NCBI GenBank assembly: GCA_003402735.1
Contig: QQNE01000002.1
Location: forward strand, 45,879-109,878
DNA: 64,000 nucleotides
Origin: Verrucomicrobiota bacterium
Lineage (GTDB): Bacteria; Verrucomicrobiota; Verrucomicrobiia; Verrucomicrobiales; DEV007
Direction: 5' to 3'
Numbering within the stretch: position 1 is the first letter of the stretch; every line of letters starts with the position of its first letter. Below the pieces are notes generated by a model. That model was not told where the DNA came from. It did no database searches and saw nothing but the letters and a program-made list of their open reading frames with translations. The position numbers were made by a program, and so were the translations under genes. This document shows positions 43,940 to 51,211 of the stretch, piece after piece.

Positions 43940-44926
43940 ATGTCCGATCAACGAAATCATTCCCTTCGGGTGCTCGTCACCGGTGCCGCCGGCTTTCTGG
44001 GCAGTCATGCGGTGGATCTCTTGCTGGCTCAGGGTCACTCGGTGAGAGGGATCGACGATCTTTCGCAAGGCCGCCGCGCGCATTTGAAAGCGGCGAGATC
44101 CCGTGGCTTTCAGCTGATCGATGACGATCTTTTGCATATCGGTCTGTTCGAGGAAGTGGCGGCTTCGTTTCGGCCGGATGCCATTCTCCACTTGGCGGGT
44201 CTTGCGGGAGTGGCCGCCGCGGAGAAATGGCCGTTGCGCAATCGTCGGTTGCATGTGGATTCGACGCGAGTGGTGGCCGAAACCGCGCGACGCCAGGGCA
44301 TTCGCCGGGTGGTGTTGGCCTCCTCCGCGGCGGTGTATGGGGACCGTGATCCATGGAGTCCTCCGGCTTTCGAGAATGACGAGTTGGACCCGAGAACGGA
44401 ATTGGGTCGGGCCAAAGTGGAAAGCGAACAAATCCTGGAGGAACTGGCGCGGACCGAGGGAGTGACTTGTGTATCCGCCCGGTTGTTTAATGTTTACGGG
44501 TGCCATCAGGATCCGTTGGCCTCCCAGTCGAGCGTGGTGACGGTTGCCGCAGAACGTTTCAAGAAACGTCTTCCCGTAACCATCTTTGGGGACGGAAACC
44601 AGACCCGGGATTTTCTTTGGGTCGAAGACGCGGTTTGGGGCTTGATGTTGGCCGCAACCCGTCCGGATGTGCCGAGCGGTGCCTACAACCTTTGCACCGG
44701 CAAGGCGCATTCGGTTCGGGAGATGGTCGATTTGTTTCTCGAGCAACAACCGAATGCGCCCTTGCCGGTGTTTGCGCCGAGGCGTGAGGCGGATGTCAAT
44801 CAGGGGCCCGGAGATCCGGCCCGGGCGTTGCAGCATCTGGGTTTTTCTGCTTCGGTTTCTTTGCGCGAGGGGATCCGGGCCTTGTTGCTCGATCCTCTTG
44901 AATCGGCGTTGCGACGCGCGGCTTGA
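43940..44926 (+). CDS. NAD-dependent epimerase/dehydratase-like protein lacking the usual catalytic Tyr
   Basis: 328 residues, extended SDR fold. The NAD site is VLVTGAAGFLGSHAVDLLLAQGH, then ILHLAGLAGV, the Ser region VVLASSAAVYGD and the sugar-nucleotide part FGDGNQTRDFLWVEDAVWG. In relatives the Y-x3-K catalytic pair follows; here the stretch is ELGRAKVESE, with Lys kept but Leu in the Tyr place. The protein may therefore bind sugar nucleotides without classic epimerase catalysis or use another residue. It ends 131 bases inside the opposite-strand glycosylase gene. Confidence 0.82.
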   Translation: MSDQRNHSLRVLVTGAAGFLGSHAVDLLLAQGHSVRGIDDLSQGRRAHLKAARSRGFQLIDDDLLHIGLFEEVAASFRPDAILHLAGLAGVAAAEKWPLRNRRLHVDSTRVVAETARRQGIRRVVLASSAAVYGDRDPWSPPAFENDELDPRTELGRAKVESEQILEELARTEGVTCVSARLFNVYGCHQDPLASQSSVVTVAAERFKKRLPVTIFGDGNQTRDFLWVEDAVWGLMLAATRPDVPSGAYNLCTGKAHSVREMVDLFLEQQPNAPLPVFAPRREADVNQGPGDPARALQHLGFSASVSLREGIRALLLDPLESALRRAA

Positions 44927-45482
44927 CGCTGACGAATTCCGATCCGGCCACCAAGAAACGCCAGGGCAGGTCGATGGCGTTGGAGATGCCGATGCGCACG
45001 CAGGACGCAACTTCTGGCGTGACCGGACCCAGGAAAAAACCGCCGTTGGAAGAGTGGACAAGGCTTGTGCCGTGATGGGCCGATGAGAGTCCGAGGGCTG
45101 CGCTGAGTTTGCCGGGACCGGAACAGAGATCGGTGAGACGATCTTTGCGGCGCCGTTGGCGCATTTCTGGGATCCCGCGCGTGGGCTGCAGGGCGCGGAT
45201 GAGAACGAATCCGTTTGCAGCCCCCCCTTTGACCAGTACATTCGTCAGCCAGTGCATCCCGTAATTCAAGTAGACATAAGCAGTTCCTGGGCTGGCCTCG
45301 CGGACAAATTGCCGGGCACTGGGACGGAACATGGTGTGGCAGGCGGGATCGCCCTGATCGGCGTAGGCTTCGGTTTCCACCACGATGCCTCCGCATCCGT
45401 TCCAGACCAATTCCATGCCGATCAATTCCCGGGCGCAGAGCACCGGATCACGGTGGAAAAAGTCCGGGGAAAGTGGGGTCAT
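44796..45482 (-). CDS. 3-methyladenine DNA glycosylase (AAG/MPG family)
   Basis: 228 residues. AAG motifs include LIGMELV, IVVETEAYADQGDPACH with the catalytic Glu, GTAYVYLNYGMHWLTNV and DLCSGPGKLSAALGL. It excises alkylated purines in base-excision repair. The core ends near RFLVAGSEFVS; a further 40 mostly polar and basic residues (PRAKKPKQKNPDAATPGPD) overlap the epimerase gene on the other strand. Start overlaps the AKR stop (ATGA). Confidence 0.88.
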   Translation of the reverse strand: MTPLSPDFFHRDPVLCARELIGMELVWNGCGGIVVETEAYADQGDPACHTMFRPSARQFVREASPGTAYVYLNYGMHWLTNVLVKGGAANGFVLIRALQPTRGIPEMRQRRRKDRLTDLCSGPGKLSAALGLSSAHHGTSLVHSSNGGFFLGPVTPEVASCVRIGISNAIDLPWRFLVAGSEFVSVKPRVATPIQEDRATRPGSPRAKKPKQKNPDAATPGPDLRAPD

Positions 45483-46288
45483 GGGAGGGCATTGGCTTCC
45501 GCAGCCGAAGCCAGTTCACAATTGAGTTTGAGATTGGCGGGATTGGAGCTGCCGACGACGACAGCGGTGGTCCCGGGGTGTGCAAAGATGAAGTCGAAGG
45601 CTTGCCGCACCTGGTCCTTTGGAGAAAGAGTGGCGTCCTGACCCAACCAACCGCTGCCGAGCGCTTTCTTGATGAAAATGCTGCGTCGGGCGGCGACGGC
45701 GGCATCGAGGATCGGTTCCTCAACGCGGTGCCAGGGATTGTAAGCGGCCATGACGATATCGGCTCCGAGGCGGAACGCGGCCAGGCCGCCCTCGACGGTT
45801 TTGGTGGAGATGCCGATGGCACCGATGCTGCCGGCGGCCTTGAGGGCATGAAGGGTCTCCAGAGCACCCGAATGCTGCAGCAGGTCCACGTCATTCCCGT
45901 CCGAGTGGAGCAGGACGATCTCCAGCCGTTCCCGGCGCAAGCGGCGCTGGCTGCGTTCGACGCTGCACCGGATGCCTTGGGGCGAAAAATCGAAGTGGGA
46001 TTGTCCTTCGGAAAACTCCTCCCCGGCCTTGGTGCTGATGACCCAATCGTCGCTTCGTTCGGCAAGGATGGCGCCGATTCGTTCCTCGCTGGTTCCGTAA
46101 GCTGGGGCGGTGTCGAGAAAGTGAATGCCGCCCTCCCGGGCGACATCGAGGAGGTGGTGAATCTCGGAATCGGTCGGGAGATCGAAGGTCCGCGGGTATT
46201 TGACGCCCTGATTGCGGCCGAACTTGACGGTCCCCAGGCCGAGACGGGAGACGCGAATGCCGGTGCCAGGAATTTCGCGAAGAGTCAT
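45479..46288 (-). CDS. Aldo/keto reductase
   Basis: 269 residues, shorter than the usual 310-330 but with the TIM-barrel tetrad: Asp and Tyr in FLDTAPAYGTSEERIG, Lys in VISTKAGEEF and His in VLLHSDG. The NADPH end VVVGSSNPANL is present. It reduces carbonyls; the substrate is unknown. It sits between a FAD oxidoreductase (8 bases upstream) and the AAG glycosylase (4-base overlap), one operon on the minus strand. Confidence 0.88.
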   Translation of the reverse strand: MTLREIPGTGIRVSRLGLGTVKFGRNQGVKYPRTFDLPTDSEIHHLLDVAREGGIHFLDTAPAYGTSEERIGAILAERSDDWVISTKAGEEFSEGQSHFDFSPQGIRCSVERSQRRLRRERLEIVLLHSDGNDVDLLQHSGALETLHALKAAGSIGAIGISTKTVEGGLAAFRLGADIVMAAYNPWHRVEEPILDAAVAARRSIFIKKALGSGWLGQDATLSPKDQVRQAFDFIFAHPGTTAVVVGSSNPANLKLNCELASAAEANALP

Positions 46289-46296
46289 GGGGTGCG

Positions 46297-47511
46297 TCAG
46301 AGGTCCCAGGGCGCTTTTGCCAGGGCCGGAACGGGGAGGTTGAGTGTTTCGAGACCGACGACGCCGCCGGACGGCGGGGCGTCGGCTTTGGCGAGGAGGT
46401 CGAGGACTTGCGTGGCGAGGTTGGGGGCCAAGGCCAGTTTGGTGGGCCAGACGGTCAAGACATTTCCCTGTTGATGGACAAAGGCCCCCGGTGGACGATC
46501 TCCGGTGCCGGTGCGCGGTTCGGCGCGATCGACACGGATGGTGGCCCACTCCGCCCCGCCGAGGTCGAGCCAGGGGAGCAATTCGTGGAAGCGGGCCCTG
46601 GCGAAATCGATCTGGGCGGATTCGGATCGCTCCACGCCGGTTTCGGCAAGGTCCCCTCCCACATACCAGAGTGGGGTGCCATCGGAGGCGGTATGGGTGG
46701 TGGTCACCACCGGCGGCTTGATTCCGTTGCCGATGCAGACGGAGTAGAGCGGCGGAAGTTTGGCGCTGCGGATGACGACTTGATGGAGCGGTCGGAGCTG
46801 CATGTCCGGACCGCGGCGGTTCATGGAGCGAAGGATGGGAGCATTGCCGGCACCAGCCGCGAGGACCCAGTGGCGGGCCCGCAGAGCGATGGGACGGCCG
46901 GAGGGATCGGGAAAGAGGGCCTCGGTGATTTGTCCATCGGGCGCGGTGTTCCACTGGGCGGACCCGTTCCATTGGCGAGCGCAATTTTGCAGCGGTGTGG
47001 CCAGGGCGGCCACCAGGCTGACTGGATCGACAACCATTTCGCCCAATTCAAACAATTGGCCGTGATAATCCGGGGATTGGAACGGGGGCGGGTAATCCTT
47101 GCGGGGGATGGCCCCGGCCCGGTTGCGCAGGCTCTGGCTGCCGAAAAACGCGATGACCTTGCTGACGACTTGCGGGAGGCTCCAGAGAATTTGCGAGGGG
47201 CTGAGCACGGTGACGCCTCGCAGATCGATCTCTCCATTCCCGGCCAAGCTGAGGCTCCAACGGCCTGGCATGGCGGCGAGCGCTTCCGAGGAATCCGTCA
47301 GTTTTCCGCCGAGCGCGTATTTCAAGCCGCCGTGAATCACTCCCTGGGCAGCCAGGGTTTGACCGGTGCCCCAGGGGGCGTTGGTGAGAACGGTCACTCC
47401 GTAGCCAGCGCTTCGAAGGAGGTGTGCGGTCCAGAGCGCCGCGATGCCGCCGCCGAGGATGGCGACATCGGCCTGGACGTTGAGGGTGTCAGGGGACTGG
47501 AGTTCCGGCAT
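46297..47511 (-). CDS. FAD-dependent oxidoreductase (DAO type)
   Basis: 404 residues. Rossmann motif DVAILGGGIAALWTAHLL at 15-32, then TLAAQGVIHGGLKYALGG and a C-terminal LTVWPTKLALAPNL. The layout fits the D-amino acid oxidase/glycerol-3-phosphate dehydrogenase superfamily; the precise substrate is not clear. No signal peptide. It is first in a three-gene operon with the aldo/keto reductase and AAG glycosylase. Confidence 0.82.
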   Translation of the reverse strand: MPELQSPDTLNVQADVAILGGGIAALWTAHLLRSAGYGVTVLTNAPWGTGQTLAAQGVIHGGLKYALGGKLTDSSEALAAMPGRWSLSLAGNGEIDLRGVTVLSPSQILWSLPQVVSKVIAFFGSQSLRNRAGAIPRKDYPPPFQSPDYHGQLFELGEMVVDPVSLVAALATPLQNCARQWNGSAQWNTAPDGQITEALFPDPSGRPIALRARHWVLAAGAGNAPILRSMNRRGPDMQLRPLHQVVIRSAKLPPLYSVCIGNGIKPPVVTTTHTASDGTPLWYVGGDLAETGVERSESAQIDFARARFHELLPWLDLGGAEWATIRVDRAEPRTGTGDRPPGAFVHQQGNVLTVWPTKLALAPNLATQVLDLLAKADAPPSGGVVGLETLNLPVPALAKAPWDL

Positions 47512-47559
47512 CGCTGATTTCGGGACCGTAGCGGTGATCTGGGAGAATCACAAGCGGCC

Positions 47560-48168
47560 ATGAAAAAGCGGTTGCCTTGCAAGATCACGGGCTGTTTGCT
47601 GGGCGCCACTCCCTCATCCCTGGACACCGATCTCGTGAGAGCCTTTCAATTGTTTCAAGCCATTTCACCCCAGCTTGCGGCGGATGTGTTTCGCAGTCTT
47701 CGCGAGAACAGCCGTGAGGTTTACAAGGGGGCGTTGATTTCCCTGGCCAACGAGCGGCGTCTGCGCCCCGTGTTCATCCAGCGCAAGCCCTTGGACGCCC
47801 AGATCGATTGGATGGTCAAGACCGTCAAGTTGAAGGCGAGCGACAGCGCCGCAGAGCACATCCTCCAAATTTGGCTCCTCAAATGCCACAAGGATCTCTT
47901 GGTCGAATTCCTTGATGCCATCGGAGTCCCTCATGATGGCGAGGGAAGCGTGGAGGAACTGCCTGACGAATTGGAGGCGGAGAAATTGGGCCCCGCCATC
48001 GACAAATTGCTGGAGTCTCGTTCTCCCGAGTTGGTGGCGACCTACCTGTGGATGTTTCAGACCCAAAAACCGGGTGGATGGCCGCCACTCAACGTTTGCC
48101 TGCACGAGGATTCAAGGCTCCGCTTTGCTGCAGCCGGGGCCTCACCCGCCGAAACCAAAGAATCGTAA
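47560..48168 (+). CDS. Conserved-looking protein of unknown function
   Basis: 202 residues, helical, no signal peptide or membrane segment. MKKRLPCKITGCLLGATPSSL opens it; the centre is basic (RRLRPVFIQRKPLDAQIDWMV), followed by an acidic stretch (EELPDELEAEKL). I do not recognise the family. It is divergent from the DAO gene with 48 bases between, and its last 27 bases overlap the HAD gene on the other strand. Confidence 0.55.
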   Translation: MKKRLPCKITGCLLGATPSSLDTDLVRAFQLFQAISPQLAADVFRSLRENSREVYKGALISLANERRLRPVFIQRKPLDAQIDWMVKTVKLKASDSAAEHILQIWLLKCHKDLLVEFLDAIGVPHDGEGSVEELPDELEAEKLGPAIDKLLESRSPELVATYLWMFQTQKPGGWPPLNVCLHEDSRLRFAAAGASPAETKES

Positions 48169-48987
48169 CGCCTCGGCCAGCCCCGCACCGGTGTGGGACT
48201 GGGCGAGATAACCGCCGTGGCGGCGCACGGTTTCCCGCACCAGGGGATGCGAATTGCCGGGGCAAGCGAGGTATGCGGCCACTTCAGGATCGAGCATCGG
48301 GAGATCATTGAGGTTATCTCCCGCGGCAAACGTCCGGTCCGCAGGAATGCCGAGGTAGCTTCCCAAGCGGGCCAGGGTCGATCCTTTCTGATACCCTTGA
48401 TGACCGAACCGGAGGTAGACGGTGTTGCGCTGGTAACCGAGCGGATGGGCTCCGTGGGCATGGCGAACCTCCTCGATTCGGTGGCAGATCTGTTCCATCT
48501 CCGCCTCGCTGTTGGCGATGATCTCGTCCAGGCCATTGGAGCGCACCAGATATTGGGCGCTTGTCTCACGGGCAACGAACGTCCGGATTTCATCAAAAAT
48601 ATGTCCGCTCTCGGCGAGGAGTGAGCGGAAGGCTTGGTCCCGTTGCAGGTTCCAGTCACCCAGCGCGTCCCAGCCCTCCGGATGATCGGACGAGGCCACC
48701 AGCAACGAGGTTTCCTCCGTGATCACATAATCCGGAGCGAACGGCAAGGCCGCGATTTCGAGCCCGATTTTCAAACCCTCCAGGGTGCGACCCGTGTTGA
48801 TGACCCAGAGGACGCCTTGTTCCCGAAGCTGGCCGATCAATTGGACCAGGGAAGGGTGAACCGAGTGGTCGGATGGGTGCAGCGAATCGACGAGCGTGCC
48901 ATCGAAATCCAGACAGAGCAAACCGAGCGCGGTTCGCGGCGCGGCAGGGGTTGAGGTTTGCGGAGAGTCGGGGATATTGTGTGCCAT
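48142..48987 (-). CDS. HAD hydrolase, Cof/sugar-phosphatase type
   Basis: 281 residues. Motif I LLCLDFDGTLV, motif II INTGRT, motif III Lys in GYQKGSTL and motif IV AAGDNLNDLPMLD; a C2-type cap lies between residues 85 and 200. It is a likely sugar phosphatase. The start codon at 48987 shares the CATG palindrome with the ATG of the coiled-coil gene at 48986, so the two genes start back to back. No alternative Met exists before motif I. Confidence 0.85.
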   Translation of the reverse strand: MAHNIPDSPQTSTPAAPRTALGLLCLDFDGTLVDSLHPSDHSVHPSLVQLIGQLREQGVLWVINTGRTLEGLKIGLEIAALPFAPDYVITEETSLLVASSDHPEGWDALGDWNLQRDQAFRSLLAESGHIFDEIRTFVARETSAQYLVRSNGLDEIIANSEAEMEQICHRIEEVRHAHGAHPLGYQRNTVYLRFGHQGYQKGSTLARLGSYLGIPADRTFAAGDNLNDLPMLDPEVAAYLACPGNSHPLVRETVRRHGGYLAQSHTGAGLAEALRFFGFGG

Positions 48988-49273
48988 GAAATCTGCCTAT
49001 GAACTGGCCATGGAACGTCTCGGAGCGAGCGATCCGCAAGTGAAGTTGACGGAAGCGCAGCGAGCGGAGATCGCGGAGGTGGAGAATCGGTTCAAAGCAA
49101 AGATCGCCGAGCGCGAAGTGTTTCTCAAAGGCTTGATGGATCAGGCGAGGGGGACCGGGAACTATGGGGAACTCCAGGAGTTGCAAATCCAGTTGGCCCG
49201 GGACTTGGCGACGCTGAATAGCGATCGCGAAGCCGCGAAACAGAAAATTCGGGAACAGGCTTCTGGGCAGTGA
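48986..49273 (+). CDS. Small coiled-coil protein
   Basis: 95 residues, nearly all helical with heptad-like charge pattern (EAQRAEIAEVENRFKAKIAE, then LQIQLARDLATLN and DREAAKQKIREQ). No known domain. The start overlaps that of the divergent HAD gene. A G/C hairpin lies between its stop and that of trxA. Confidence 0.6.
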   Translation: MKSAYELAMERLGASDPQVKLTEAQRAEIAEVENRFKAKIAEREVFLKGLMDQARGTGNYGELQELQIQLARDLATLNSDREAAKQKIREQASGQ

Positions 49274-49289
49274 GCCGCCGAGTGGATTC

Positions 49290-49312
49290 GAGGGGAGGGA
49301 AATCCCACCCTC
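49290..49312. terminator. Hairpin between convergent coiled-coil gene and trxA
   Basis: GAGGGGAGGG (49290-49299) pairs with CCCACCCTC (49304-49312) around an AAAT loop, with one bulge. It lies between two stop codons facing each other and could end both transcripts; no U-tract is seen. Confidence 0.4.
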
Positions 49313-49324
49313 GTCTGGGCCGAC

Positions 49325-49654
49325 TCAGATTAGGGCTTCCAGTTTGGCTTTGAGGCGATCTTTGGACGTGGTGCCGACCACCCGGTCTTTTTCCTCGCCG
49401 CCTTTGAAGAAAAGGAGGGTGGGGAGGCCGGTGACCTTGTATTTCTGGGCCAGGGCTTCGTTGCCGGTCACGTTCAATTTGGCGACTTTGCAGCGGTCGC
49501 CGACTTCTTTGGCCAGGGCCTCAACCACCGGCGCGAGTTGGCGGCAGGGACCACACCACTCGGCCCAGAAATCGACCATGATGGGAACGGGGGAGTTGGC
49601 CACCACGTCTTGAAAGGTGTCGGCAGAGAGTTCGATTACGGATTCGGAGGCCAT
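49325..49654 (-). CDS. trxA: Thioredoxin
   Basis: 109 residues, standard length. Active site DFWAEWCGPCRQLAPV with W-C-G-P-C, and cis-Pro in KVTGLPTLLFFKGG. A general cytoplasmic disulfide reductase. The 30 bases before the ATG are almost only pyrimidines on the coding strand with no Shine-Dalgarno sequence. Confidence 0.96.
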   Translation of the reverse strand: MASESVIELSADTFQDVVANSPVPIMVDFWAEWCGPCRQLAPVVEALAKEVGDRCKVAKLNVTGNEALAQKYKVTGLPTLLFFKGGEEKDRVVGTTSKDRLKAKLEALI

Positions 49655-49713
49655 TGGGAAAGAGGGGAAAGAGGGAAAAGAGAGTGTTTTGAGGATGGAT
49701 CGTCTCGGCGGAT

Positions 49714-49734
49714 GCCTTCCGGTGTGTGGAAGGC
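49714..49734 (-). terminator. Seven-bp perfect hairpin between the small membrane ORF and trxA
   Basis: GCCTTCC (49714-49720) and GGAAGGC (49728-49734) around a 7-base loop, in the 183-base gap upstream of trxA. It may end the proline-rich/small-tail transcript; no U-tract. Confidence 0.3.
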
Positions 49735-49837
49735 GTTCCCCAATACTGCGCGAGCCTGCTGGATCGTCAAGCGGTTCAGCCAGTCTCGTCCTGAGCTCGG
49801 CGGTTCTCCGAAGGAGTGCGGGGAGGTCGGGCGGCGC

Positions 49838-49918
49838 TCAGGAACTGCTCAACATCGTGACGATTTCCAGCACGAGCACGAGGACCGAGAGGGCGAGGAC
49901 GGCGATGGCAAATGGCAT
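49838..49918 (-). CDS. 26-residue single-membrane-segment peptide, copy of the neighbour's tail
   Basis: Reads MPFAIAVLALSVLVLVLEIV followed by TMLSSS and a stop. The C-terminal end of the upstream proline-rich protein is MPFSIIVLILSVVVLVIEVL then TKMASGS, so the two share M-P-F, the leucine/valine pattern and L/I-E-I/V-x-T-x-M. The small frame starts 59 bases after the end of that gene on the same strand. It is far too short for routine gene finders. The matching pattern supports it as a real coding duplicate. Confidence 0.6.
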   Translation of the reverse strand: MPFAIAVLALSVLVLVLEIVTMLSSS

Positions 49919-49976
49919 GGTTGAAATCCGCTATGGTTTGACGGGCAGAGGGAATGAGGTGCGATCGGGGTTTTGC

Positions 49977-51008
49977 TCAGGAGCCGCTGGCCATCTTGGT
50001 CAAGACCTCAATCACCAGAACCACGACCGAGAGAATGAGGACGATGATGGAAAAGGGCATCAACGCGCCGTCTTCCGATTCGTCATATTCGTAGTCCTGA
50101 TCTGCAGACGAAGCTGACCCGGGCGACATGGTCGTAGGACGCAGCGTCGTGGTCGGTGGGCTTTTCGGCAGCGGCCCGGTTGTCTGCAGCTTGACCGTGG
50201 ATTTGGGCAGGGGCCGGTTCCCTGGGGGAGTCGGTCCCGGGCCGGGCAAAGGGGTCACACCAGGAGTCGCCGGGGCACCCTCCGGCGGTTTGAGCGCGAT
50301 GGTTTTGGAACCCGAGGAGGGGGAGACGCCTGTCGCGGTAGCCGGGGAGACCGTGGACGGTGTCGGCGGTTTGGGAATTCCAGGACCCGACGGTGCCGGC
50401 GCGGCGGCGGGAGGCTTGGGAGCCATGACGCCGGATGGGGCCGGGATTCCGGAAGGCTTGGGCGGTCCGGGGGTCACCGACGCCGGCGCCACGTTGGACG
50501 GAGCAGGCGCTTTGGGGGCCGGAGCTGCGGTGGGAGGCGGCACGGTGCCCACGGGTTTTGGCGGAGGAACTGGCCCGACCGGTTTTGGGGGCAGGACGGA
50601 AGGCGCTTGGATTGGCGGTGCCGAGGGTCCGGACACCGGCGGTTTGGCCAGCGGAACGGTCCTGGGCGCGGAGGGAGGCGCCACGGTAGGCGGTGCCATC
50701 GGGGCCGGAACGCCGGGTGCCACGGGGCGGATGGCGGTGGCCGTGGCCACGGGCGGAGGAATTGGCCGCGTCGCGCCCCCGGTTCCTGGAGGTGGAGCCA
50801 GCGGTTTGGGAACCGTCGGGGCCGGGGGGGCAACCGCGACGGGGGGCCGGACGGGTGGGGGAACGGCAGCGACGCCAGAGGAGTCACCGGGAGTGGCCTT
50901 CAGAGTGATGCGGACGGTCTCTCTTTTCAGGGGAACCGTCGATGTCTTGGTGTCTGGAACCGGAAGCGTGGAAGTCTTGGTGTCCGGAGCTTGGTTTGGG
51001 TCACTCAT
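49977..51008 (-). CDS. Proline-rich tail-anchored protein
   Basis: 343 residues. The N-terminus has two TKTSTxPVPDTKTSTVPLK-like repeats and KRETVRITLK, a pattern I associate with verrucomicrobial proteins. Residues 45-300 are Pro/Ala/Thr-rich with at least five PPP runs (VPPPVRPP, APPPGTGG, IPPPVATA, VPPPKPVG, VPPPTAAP). An acidic YEYDESED segment precedes the single C-terminal membrane helix MPFSIIVLILSVVVLVIEV. The long disordered arm with a C-terminal anchor suggests a spacer or scaffold. PPP runs make its translation likely to depend on EF-P, encoded at 20.5 kb. Function unknown. Confidence 0.65.
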   Translation of the reverse strand: MSDPNQAPDTKTSTLPVPDTKTSTVPLKRETVRITLKATPGDSSGVAAVPPPVRPPVAVAPPAPTVPKPLAPPPGTGGATRPIPPPVATATAIRPVAPGVPAPMAPPTVAPPSAPRTVPLAKPPVSGPSAPPIQAPSVLPPKPVGPVPPPKPVGTVPPPTAAPAPKAPAPSNVAPASVTPGPPKPSGIPAPSGVMAPKPPAAAPAPSGPGIPKPPTPSTVSPATATGVSPSSGSKTIALKPPEGAPATPGVTPLPGPGPTPPGNRPLPKSTVKLQTTGPLPKSPPTTTLRPTTMSPGSASSADQDYEYDESEDGALMPFSIIVLILSVVVLVIEVLTKMASGS

Positions 51009-51048
51009 GCTAAGATTCTTTCAAAATTCTCTGCCACTCGCGACCCTA

Positions 51049-51080
51049 CTTATAGCCCGAAAACCCAAGCCCATGTCAAT
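51049..51080 (-). promoter_or_regulatory. Promoter-like sequence of the proline-rich gene
   Basis: On the minus strand a perfect TTGACA (51080-51075) and TATAAG (51054-51049), but the spacer is 20 bases, longer than optimal. The leader to the ATG would be about 35 bases. Confidence 0.35.
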
Positions 51081-51141
51081 CGGATTCTTTGGCAGGAGCG
51101 GGTTGGGGCAACCATCCGGCGAAAGAGCACGGGAATTTTTC

Positions 51142-51161
51142 ATATCTTGATATCGTGATAT
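51142..51161. promoter_or_regulatory. Palindromic operator candidate upstream of metH
   Basis: ATATCTTGATATCGTGATAT: outer arms ATATC/GATAT and centre GATATC are exactly palindromic, only the two dinucleotide spacers differ. A -10-like GATAAT follows at 51165-51170, so a bound repressor would block the metH promoter; metH starts 51 bases after the site. ArsR-type regulators of methionine/SAM recycling use A/T-rich palindromes in other bacteria; no regulator gene is nearby. Confidence 0.55.
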
Positions 51162-51211
51162 GATGATAATTGCTCCTTGAAGCAGCTTGTTCCCTGTGTA
51201 GACTCTCCCCA

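Noticed and set aside
51009..51211. Cobalamin or SAM riboswitch in front of metH
   Set aside because: No B12-box-like or SAM-I core sequence; the region is short and holds a DNA palindrome instead.
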